From the NCBI GenBank assembly GCA_014621425.1, contig JAANBB010000088.1, forward strand, positions 54,483 through 118,482: 64,000 nucleotides of DNA, in the 5' to 3' direction. A model generated the notes under the pieces. That model was not told the origin of the DNA. It saw only the letters and a list, made by a program, of their open reading frames with translations, and did no database searches. The position numbers and the translations under genes were made by a program. This DNA is from Cylindrodendrum hubeiense (taxonomy: Eukaryota > Ascomycota > Sordariomycetes > Hypocreales > Nectriaceae). Numbering within the stretch: the stretch's first letter is position 1; each line of letters starts with the position of its first letter. Positions 10,511 to 18,405 of the stretch are shown one piece after another.

Positions 10511-11116
10511 TGCTCCTCAGTTCTATGACTTCAAGAGGAATACGAAGTTGGTCGAGTTGGGCGCAAGGGAGGTTTAATGGCGTTTCTGATCGACGGCGGG
10601 GAAGATGGAGAGGATACCTGCCTCAAGGTGCTGCGCCTCGAGCGGCTGAAATGATGCATATGCATCGCCTCATTGTGACCCCAGCTGCGCTCTTGGCGAC
10701 CAAAATGTATAACAACTAGAGCGGAAGGCAGATTTCAATGTTCAGGATGAGGATAATACACTTTCTGTTCTTCATTAAAGTGGTCTGATTAGGTGTGATA
10801 TCCGCACTACTTCCGCAAGGTGGGTTACGTCTAGGACTTTTCGCAACCTGCGTTTGAAGCGCGAATAACAAAGGCAAAAAAAGTCAAAAGAAAATAACAT
10901 TATTGGCTTAGGGAGTGGAATTTGCCATGGTGTCTCTCCCGATGCAATCGCATGACCGTCGCTGAATGTCTGGTGATGTTTGGTGCACAGCATCACATCA
11001 CGTGATGGAAAATTCAACTCTCATTTCAGGTTTATTGCTCATCTCAGGCCATAAATCCGAAATCACTCCTCGGCTCAAAATACGACCGCAATATATCCTG
11101 GGAAATTCCAGACGCT
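10511..11116. other. Divergent promoter region, HET and AlkB-like genes
   Basis: Shared upstream sequence of two divergent genes. I see no reading frame with family similarity. A purine-rich AAAAAAAGTCAAAAGAAAATAA-like patch lies around 10876-10898. Confidence 0.4.
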
Positions 11117-11857
11117 TTGAAGGTCTCTAAAAATACTATGGAAGAACTTCCCATCTCTCCCTCTGGGGTTTTAATGCAGACCAACTTCATCACGCCCGCC
11201 CATGAAGAGAAGCTCGTGCATATCTTCCAGAATGAACTCGAGTGGCCAGATCGCCCAGGGCGCCTTTCGTTGCATTACGGCTATACTTTCAGTTATAAGA
11301 CATTCGGTATCGACGAGAATATCCCCTTTAAGCCGTTTCCGGACTGGCTCGTCCCTCTACTGCCCACAACCGAAGGCCGCCAACCAGACCAAGTCTGCCT
11401 CCAACACTATGCTCCTGGCACAGGCATCCCGCCGCACGTCGACACACACAGCACATACGACCAACTGTATGCGCTATCATTAGGGGCGCCGGTTTTTATG
11501 CAGTTCCGCGACAAGGTGTCGGGGGAGAGAACCGATGTCGATTTAGTGCCAAGGAGCATGTTGCAGATGAGCGGGGATTCGAGATTGCACTGGACGCACA
11601 GCATCAAGTCTCGCAAGACAGATACACTTTCGGATGGGACCGTGAGGCTAAGGCAGGATAGATGGAGTATCACCTATCGTTGGCTGCGTGAGGGCGGCGA
11701 GTGCGAGTGTGGCGATGAGAATCTGTGCGACACAGCGCAGAGCCGGATAGGCGTGGAGCGGGAATACCGGTGGAAACAGTACGAGTCAGATGCGAAAAAG
11801 GACGAGGAAAATAAGGTGACAGTACCCGATGTGGTGCAGAAGGATCATGACGTGTAA
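11117..11857 (+). CDS. AlkB-like 2-oxoglutarate/Fe(II) dioxygenase
   Basis: Oxidative demethylase family acting on alkylated nucleic acid, or on tRNA wobble modifications in the ALKBH8 branch. Single exon, 246 aa. The iron-binding HxD is HVD in IPPHVDTHSTYD. The distal histidine is in LHWTHSI, and the 2-oxoglutarate arginines are in RWSITYRW. CLQHYAPGTGIPPH and SLGAPVFMQFR are typical of the ALKBH8/ALKBH1-like dioxygenase core; no RRM or methyltransferase domain is fused. The C-terminus is charged and poorly conserved. An in-frame ATG at 11138 could be the true start. A decayed copy of the 3' end of this gene lies at 18.2-18.4 kb. Confidence 0.88.
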   Translation: MKVSKNTMEELPISPSGVLMQTNFITPAHEEKLVHIFQNELEWPDRPGRLSLHYGYTFSYKTFGIDENIPFKPFPDWLVPLLPTTEGRQPDQVCLQHYAPGTGIPPHVDTHSTYDQLYALSLGAPVFMQFRDKVSGERTDVDLVPRSMLQMSGDSRLHWTHSIKSRKTDTLSDGTVRLRQDRWSITYRWLREGGECECGDENLCDTAQSRIGVEREYRWKQYESDAKKDEENKVTVPDVVQKDHDV

Positions 11858-12373
11858 GGCTAGCATGTTGAAATAAAACGGGCACCGCCCGAATAAACGG
11901 GATTACTACTCTGCTCGGGTAGGTTTTCTAGAAGCTTCACTCTTTACCAGGATCTTGGAGATGATAGCACCCAAATTAAGCCTCTTAATATTTTGCCTGC
12001 TACCTTTCCCATTTCCTCTCGTGCGTTACATAAACATTCTAAACACGACTAGGTAGCCCGCCAATCCAGAAGGCAGCGAAGAGTTGCATTGTGACCTGTA
12101 TAAGCTATACTTAAATCACAAAACATTGCAGCGACTATCGTCCTACCCGGGCTATAGATGTAAGTAGGTCCTCCTATTATCTACCGCCGAATACTCCAGT
12201 TCCAAATGTCAGATACGACTTCAGGGGAAATATCTCGAAATATTCGACCAGTTCTAGACTGGAGAAGAGATACCCTAAATGATTGATTTTACAAATAGAG
12301 TAGCAGAAAATGAGGATATGAATTACAATATCGCAATCTCATGGCATAAAGCGTACAGTAGCTTATCGACTGT
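11858..12373. other. Convergent intergenic region after AlkB-like gene
   Basis: 3' flanks of two convergent genes. A short perfect hairpin (CGGGC-ACC-GCCCG) sits at 11879-11891, just 22 bases past the AlkB-like stop. The same hairpin is preserved in the relic at 18381-18393. Otherwise AT-rich and featureless. Confidence 0.5.
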
Positions 12374-14231
12374 CTAGTGATCCTCCGTAATAGCATATGG
12401 TAGTGGAGTCCAGTCAAGCCTATCCTTCAAGTTAACACCAGCGCCGTTCTCAAGTAGCAGCTTAACAACGGCCTCGTGTCCTCTTTCCATAGCGCATTGC
12501 AACGGCGTCAAACCACAGCCAGCCTTTGAGTTAACGTCAGCGCCGTTCTCCAGCAGCAACTTAATAACAGACACATGCCCTCCTTCAACAGCATAAAATA
12601 ACGAAGTCCAGCCATAACCAATCTTTGTATTGACGTCAGCGCCATTCTCGAGTAGCAGCTCAACAACGGCCTCATGTCCCCTATCAGCAGCACACAGCAA
12701 TGGAGTCCATCCAGAGCCAGTCTTCGAGTTAACGCCAGCGCCGTTTTTAAGTAGCAGCTTAACAACAGCATCATGTCCTCCTCTGATAGCAAAGAATAAT
12801 GGTGTCCAGTCAGGCCCAATCTTCGAATCAATTCTTGCGCCGTTATCAAGCAGTAGCTTAGCAACGGCCCGATGTCCTCCCTCAGCAGCGCAGAATAATG
12901 GTGTCCAGCCAGATAAATCCTTCCAATCAACATTGGCGCTGTTTTTAAGCAGCAGCTTAACGATGGCTTCATGCCCCCCTCTAGCAGCATAGAATAATGG
13001 TGTCTGCCAAGACACGTCCCTTGCGTTAATGCTAGCACCGTTCCTACACAATAGCGTAATGACGGCCTCATTTCCTTGTCTAGCAGCGTAGAATAATGGG
13101 GACCGAATATCCATATCCAGCATGTTGGCATCAGCCCCTTTGTCGAGCAGAAGCTTGATGATCTTATGGGAGGCGCCACAGCATGCAATATGAAGGGGTG
13201 ACCGGCCAAAGTGATCAATTATACTCGTGGGTTCGTCGGATAGATTGAGAAGGTTGGTGATGATGGTTTCAAGACCAAGATCGAGAGCCACATGCAGCAA
13301 GGACCGTCCTAGTACGTCTCTCTGTGCAACAGGATGCTGCTGATCTGAAGGTAATGACAAAAGAATACTCGCTTCTGTTCGCAGGAGAAGGTTATGTAGC
13401 GGAGGTATTGACATGACCTCATAACCATAGATAGAGTTTAAGCGTTGTATGCTTTCGCTATGAATATCGTAATACTTTTGCAACTCGACGGGCCAATGAG
13501 GCGATTGTGATAGATCAACAAGCCGGACTTCTTGCATCATCAAGGCTGCGCCAATATCACCAGTATTTCGCACGTGATCAACGGCATCTGCCGAGATTCT
13601 GGCTTCTTGACATGTTTCAAGACATGACTCTTCGGTTGAAAGCAGAAGGGTAAGAGAGGTGAGAGGGGCAAAAAGATGGCTCGAAGAAGGGCATTCGTCC
13701 AATTGAGACTTGATGAGAAAAAAGACGGCTACTTTTTCGGTCTTGACGAAGGAAAAGAAATCCTGTATACCCTTGGGTGTAGAAAACCATTGAAATACTG
13801 TATCCCTTGCGTTGATGATTGTGTGGGCAGATTTTGCGTAGAGGCTTAATCGTCTAAGCCATGCAACTCTCAGCACGCTAGTTAATAATTGTCAGCTAGG
13901 AAGGTGCGTCAACCAGAGACCAATTAGAGAGCATACAGGTCATGGAACCTTTGAATGTTGCGAGTGCCGGTGTCCTCGCCACTTAGGTTAAGCGGTAAGC
14001 GTTGAGATTCCTTGGTCCGCTGACTTTCAGAACAGTCAAGCCTCAGCTCGATACATCGGTTGCATTTCTGAGGCCATACCCGGTTGGTGGGCTCACACTA
14101 ACAAGTGGTGGATGGCATGTGAGCTGATGTTGCTGGAGGGCATCAACAACACGAACCTTCTTCTTAGCCGTCCTACAATGACGACATTTTTCATAATTGA
14201 GGCATCGCCTCTTCCGTGGAGATTGATCCAT
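12374..14231 (-). CDS. Zn2Cys6 zinc-cluster / ankyrin-repeat fusion protein
   Basis: Exons on the minus strand: 14157-14231, 13937-14097 and 12374-13877, giving 579 aa. Splicing the first intron (59 nt, GTTCGT donor, CTCAC branch, TTAG acceptor) creates a complete zinc cluster with spacing C-x2-C-x6-C-x10-C-x2-C-x6-C at residues 16-47, preceded by basic PRKRR. The second intron (59 nt, GTATGC donor) joins IQRFHDL to VLRVAWLRR. Residues about 80-260 are a helical region I cannot assign. Residues about 267-579 are nine to ten ankyrin repeats, highly alike (GWTPLFYAAEGGHEAVVKLLLENGADVN type). The zinc cluster predicts DNA binding and the repeats predict protein binding. Whether it acts as a regulator or as a recognition receptor is unknown. 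Without the two splices only an ankyrin protein would be called. Confidence 0.8.
12395..13200 (-). repeat. Near-uniform 99-bp ankyrin-coding repeat array
   Basis: About eight consecutive 33-codon units share long stretches at the DNA level, for example repeated GGTGTCCAGYCAG, AGCAGCTTAACAACGGC and TCATGTCC elements read on the + strand every 99 bases. The uniformity at DNA level, not only protein level, implies recent duplication or gene conversion. Such arrays can change copy number. Confidence 0.8.
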
Positions 14232-15260
14232 GCGGAGGGGATAAATCAATGTGGTGAATGGAATAAATTCGGGAGCGATGTAGCGAACAACAGTTTGGAG
14301 TTCTCTAGATTGTCGTAGTGTCGCAGTGGTCGCAGTCAAAAGCGGGGGAATCAGGCCGGTTTATCAAGGATTGCATCGCGAGTCAGATAAGGGCGGAGGG
14401 AGAGGAGGCAAAGTGCACATTGCGACAGTCAACCATGTGAGATGAATTGTCGGCAGCCACAGTCACCCCGCAGAGTCTCAGAAGTGATGAATGCACCGCC
14501 CATCTGACGATGACTTCGAAGACCAATAACGCACTGGCGCACTGACGCACGGGAAGAGCAATGACAACAGTGGCGCTCAACCTGCGCTTCCAGACTCCTC
14601 TGACGCCACAGCTGGCCATGAACAACGGCCAATGGCGCACTGAGCGCACTGGGCTTGCCAATAACAACCGAGCAACTACAGCAGCTGCTTAAGTGTAACC
14701 CCGTCTGTCTGGGGATCCTCACTGGCTGGCGCACTGTCTGACGCCTTTGCTGGCGCACCCAATGCTGCAACAATGCCAGCCAACGGCGCAGTAGTCGCAG
14801 TAGTTGCAGTGGCTCTTCTGCCCGCACTCGTTTTATCAAGGCATCCCTCTATCAGCCCGATAAGGGGGGGTTTGTCACCCCCAGCTTGAGTGACTTCCAG
14901 AATTCTACCTGACAACGAGCTGGAAGCCAATAGCGCACCCGCGCACTGACGCACTGGGCGCCACGATCCAGAGCCGAGCCTTTTGATTGAAGAGGCAATT
15001 CCCTCCACTCCATTTCTCTCCTCTTCACAGGAAGTGGCCAATGGCGCACTTTCGCAATAGCAAACGCGTCACATTTCTCTCACATCCGCTACGACTTTGT
15101 CTTTGGACCCGCGGCGTGGTGAGAGAGAAGCCAGGCCGACTCTTCAAGCCTCATACAGCGGCGTAGTGAATATAAATCAACCACAATTCCCTGTTTCCAC
15201 AGCCTCAATCCAAGCCTATTACCCACATATTTCCAATTACACACTTTCCCCAGATCAACT
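14232..15260. repeat. Intergenic region with two degenerate repeat units rich in GCGCACTG and CCAAT
   Basis: A unit at about 14361-14660 recurs at about 14831-15060. Both start with TTATCAAGG plus GATAAGGG and contain CCAATaaCGCAC-type boxes followed by GCGCACTGACGCAC (14522-14553 and 14927-14958) and a GCCAATGGCGCACT block (14628 and 15038). Open frames on the minus strand across both units are similar to each other (RHWPL, RQCASA) but match no family. This may be a decayed local duplication or a promoter repeat of the next gene; nothing more can be supported. Confidence 0.5.
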
Positions 15261-15953
15261 ATGTCTTCGTTATCACATGAATCTTTTGTTCCCAGCCCCG
15301 CATCCAGGATTAGCTGGCGTGTCGTCATGATTGACCGGCACGGCCATTACTTCCTTCATGAACTGCCGCTGTTGCCGTCAGACCAAGGGCCCGAAGTTGT
15401 CCGCAAGCTCGTCAGGTACTACGAGGAGACCTTAGGAGACATGTGCTGGCTCGTAAGGGCCATTCCCTTTATGGCTCTTGTTGTTTGCACAGTCGCTCTC
15501 TCTCCGGCATGTTCATCCATCATGACCTGGGCGTATCTAAATCTGACCCTGACCCTTCCACAGGTGCCAATCGAGGACATCTCTCTTAACATTCCCTGCG
15601 CAATTGATATCAACTCTAGCCCAAGTCGCTGTCATGTCCTCACGAGAGCAGTACAAGACACGAGGAGCCTCCCAAATACCCCGAACTTTATAACGTCCTA
15701 CAGTCGCTTCGAGGTTGTTCGTGAGACGTTGGGAAATGTGTGTACCAGAGACGCCATATTGATTCGCTTAGAGCTCAACAAGCGTAGCCTCCTTGTCTTC
15801 ATCATCTCCATTGTTGGCTTTTCTATTGGCCTTGGAGTCATATCTGGCATCTGTCGACAGAGTCTAGATACCGGATTGGGAGTGTTTGGTGTCATCATAG
15901 GAGTGATTGGCATCGGCATGGGCCTTTTGACCTGGTGGTTGCAGGATGTGTGA
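15261..15953 (+). CDS. Small membrane protein of unknown function
   Basis: Single exon, 230 aa, no family recognised. Residues about 20-60 are a soluble segment (SWRVVMIDRHGHYFLHELP). A hydrophobic segment follows at about 63-85, then a roughly 90-residue loop with three cysteines. Two C-terminal membrane segments (LLVFIISIVGFSIGLGVIS and GVFGVIIGVIGIGMGLLTWW) are joined by a short loop. The glycine-rich packing of the last two suggests a helical hairpin. The start is the first ATG after an unusually long leader. The upstream repeat-rich region contains CCAAT boxes that could serve as its promoter. That it is protein-coding is inferred from length, membrane pattern and lack of stops. Confidence 0.6.
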   Translation: MSSLSHESFVPSPASRISWRVVMIDRHGHYFLHELPLLPSDQGPEVVRKLVRYYEETLGDMCWLVRAIPFMALVVCTVALSPACSSIMTWAYLNLTLTLPQVPIEDISLNIPCAIDINSSPSRCHVLTRAVQDTRSLPNTPNFITSYSRFEVVRETLGNVCTRDAILIRLELNKRSLLVFIISIVGFSIGLGVISGICRQSLDTGLGVFGVIIGVIGIGMGLLTWWLQDV

Positions 15954-16699
15954 AGGGGAGAAATCTTTTGCATTCGTTCACTGAGATAGATAGGGTGGAG
16001 CGGTAGTGTAAGTTAATCTCTAGGTCGGGGGGCAGGGGTTCAATGTGGGCCACCCTTGGCAACGCTCAGCGTCATGTTAGGGACTGGGGCGGGTGTGGAG
16101 AGCAACATCTAAATTGTATCTACTGCAATGGGGCGCTATACTGTGTAGAGCTAGGTGAACTAGGCCATCACACACAATTAACGACGGGGAACGAAAACCC
16201 TGTTCTAGCCATGTCTTGAACAGTGCTTCCCACAGTAGCGACGATGAATATCGCCAGAATGCTCAGTTTTCTTCTAATCTGAATGGTATCTGTCTTCTGT
16301 ACACGTGTGTACATTGGGGCTCAGGTTCAGAAGTGTGATGAGTAAGGCGGCCGAGTTGGGCCAGCTGCATCTTGGTCACAATCACGTGCTTCGTTCATCC
16401 CATCAATCAATGGCATGCCTCTTCGCCACTAATAGCAAGCATTGAAGCCGCCGTGGTCCACAGCCCAAGGTGGCCTCATCTATTTCATGGATCATCTCCG
16501 ATCTGAGGGAGTTGGTAAATATATAAATCGGTGGATAGTTGAGACCAAAAGTTTCAATATCTCACCGGACTAGGAGTGATGATGTGACAACGTTCGTTAC
16601 GCCCACGTACTACTAATCTAAAAAGAAATCAACTATACAGCAGCCTTGAAAAATGGATTGACATGCTTGTTAGGGGCAGGTTATCACAGGTGCTTCATA
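15954..16699. other. Intergenic region, no gene seen
   Basis: No supported reading frame. The sequence grades into the relic zone on its right. Confidence 0.35.
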
Positions 16700-16866
16700 T
16701 AGGTTTCTTTTTCTTTCTTCTGGACTTCCCATCGGGATTGCACGTCCTAAACCGCTTGGTCAACATCATCCAGCTTGTGGGCACTGGAGTTGTTGTGGAA
16801 TGGGCCAACACAAGCTTTCGGAAAACCTTCCATGACTCACATAACTTTTGCTATATTTTGAGCAGG
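16700..16866 (-). pseudogene. Relic of a DUF7708-type gene (exon 2 fragment)
   Basis: The + strand here aligns with 20112-20278 inside the intact DUF7708-type gene. Examples are CCTAAACCGCTTGGTCAAC against CCTGAACCGCTTGTTCAAC, and ATTTTGAGCAG against GTTTTGAGCAA. Translated on the minus strand, it reads LVLAHSTTTPVPTSW against LVPGYSATTPLPTSW in the intact protein. An in-frame stop (after LLKI) and a frameshift after PTSW make it non-functional. The orientation is the same as the intact copy 3.4 kb away. Confidence 0.75.
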
Positions 16867-17504
16867 ACCGAATCATCCCCTAGTCTACGACTTTGTCAGC
16901 CAGTGTGACTGAGGCAGAGTGAGAGGACAGGGTCAAGGGTTGATTTTATCTTGCTTGCTTGGCCCCTGGGCCTGTGACCCTCTGGAATCATAATAATACA
17001 GTGCGGTTAGTACGGAGTACATGGCCAATCCCCATTCGCACCACACTACCCCTAAAGCACGACTTGATAGGGTCCGCACAGGGGCTACAATAGTTTTGAA
17101 CCCTGCTTTCCTATAGCTAGGTGCATAAGTCGCGATACCAGCTCTGCATTGGAGTGTTGCCCTTTTCCTAGTCGCGCAACAACCATCTTCCCTCACTCGG
17201 TGCGGAACCAAACTCACATTCACTATCAGCACTTCAAACACACTCTCATCTCTACCAAAATAACACCGCGAAAGTGATTGAATCATCATCTTAATTCCTA
17301 GTGTCAACCAATCCCGTTCGACGTTCTGCTCAAATTGACTGGACGATTGCTTGTGCCAGCGATGATCCGCCACTCAACTTTAATAATGTGATGACCCTAT
17401 ACTACTGTCGCTAGATCTCGCATCATAACTCGCTATATTAACATCCCACATGGCGCGAAAAAGAAGCCTTCCTCAGGGGCCTGATCTCTCCAGGATGCCC
17501 TCCG
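16867..17504. other. Intergenic region between relics
   Basis: A 146-codon minus-strand frame at 16933-17373 has no recognisable features and is not called. Nothing else is seen. Confidence 0.35.
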
Positions 17505-18031
17505 CTGATGATCTTAATCGCACGAAAACAGGCAATGAGACAAAAGAGCACAAGGGAACGCATCCAAATAGTAACATCTCCTTTCCTCATGCTTCTTCCA
17601 TGCCTCCTCGATACCAACATTCTTGGTTGGGTAGGGCGGGCTACTCTGTCTAATGGAGGAGGAGCTCTCGCAGCATTTTCAAATATCTGGAACATTCTGT
17701 ACTTCATACCCTCGGTACTATTGGTTGAATGATTGTTGGAGAGATCTCCTCCACTCGCCTTCGTGAAAAGACTTCCTCGGTTAGTTCAATTGCTAATGCG
17801 GTCTCTGGCACGGCCTGGTCAATCGCAATCCCATATCTTATCAATGCTGAGGAAGCTAATCTCGGACCTAAGGCTGGAGGTGATTTCTTGGGGCATTCTG
17901 TTATACCTGCGATCGTGTGTTTCCTAGTTATCCCTGGAAAAAAGGTCAAACCTTTGCACAGCTTGATGAACTCTTTCAGAGGCAAATTTCTGCACGGAAA
18001 TTTTAAGAGCCAGAGTAGAATAAACTTTTAG
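17505..18031 (+). pseudogene. Decayed MFS sugar-transporter fragment
   Basis: The frame at 17729-17943 encodes EISSTRLREKTSSVSSIANA and WSIAIPYLINAEEANLGPKAGG, which are typical of the last four membrane segments of maltose/hexose permeases. At about 17944 the signature moves to another frame (GQTFAQLDELF, QISARKF) and then stops, so there is a frameshift. Upstream, another frame (17508-17732) carries membrane-like sequence ending in a stop at the junction. The N-terminal half of a transporter is missing. It is not a copy of either intact transporter in the window, whose equivalents differ strongly. Confidence 0.8.
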
Positions 18032-18083
18032 TATCGGAGATCAGGCATATGACACTAAGCAATATACATTACTTTGTCTGACA

Positions 18084-18177
18084 TTTAATAACAGCCGACA
18101 GTCTTATGACTCCTACTTTGTTTTAGTTAATTTCAACTGACATCTACGACTAAATCTCACTGGCTCCTTCGACTGAG
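18084..18177. repeat. Diverged copy of the AAA-gene 3' flank
   Basis: Aligns at roughly 70% by eye with 23966-24055, just past the AAA ATPase stop: GACAGTCTTATGACTCCTAC here against TGCAGTCCTACGACTCGTAC there, and AACTGACAT shared. Many differences are C in the distant copy against T here, as expected for repeat-induced point mutation. Confidence 0.55.
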
Positions 18178-18197
18178 TGTAGCACTCTTTCTCTACC

Positions 18198-18405
18198 CAA
18201 TGGCTGAGACCATCGCCATTAGAGAATCCATGTTAAATAGCGCAGAGACGAATAGACGTGAAGCGAGAATACCGATGGAAACAATAGGAGGTGAATGCGA
18301 AAATGGACGATGAGAATAAGGCGGCAGTAACCGACGCACAAAAGGATCAGGACTTGTAAGCTTAGCATGTTGGAATAAAACGGGCACCGCCCGATAATGG
18401 AATCA
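18198..18405 (+). pseudogene. Decayed copy of the AlkB-like gene 3' end
   Basis: Matches about 11685-11895, covering the last 55 codons, the stop and the 3' flank of the AlkB-like gene. GAATACCGGTGGAAACAG in the gene is GAATACCGATGGAAACAA here. The downstream TAGCATGTTG-AATAAAACGGGCACCGCCCG block, including the hairpin, is almost unchanged. Within the first 40 aligned bases nearly all substitutions are G to A on this strand. The 5' two-thirds of the gene is absent, so it is a fragment, not a functional gene. Confidence 0.8.

Noticed and set aside
12395..13200. CRISPR-like periodicity
   Set aside because: The 99-bp period is the ankyrin coding unit; there are no unique spacers.
12508..13218. 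236-codon second frame across the ankyrin array
   Set aside because: Shadow of the repeated ankyrin codons in another frame of the same strand; no protein-like pattern of its own.
17023..17033. TACGGAGTAC motif as a transposon end
   Set aside because: Only one copy seen, with no matching inverted end or target-site duplication.
16933..17373. 146-codon minus-strand frame
   Set aside because: No recognisable domain or splice context; it lies among relics.
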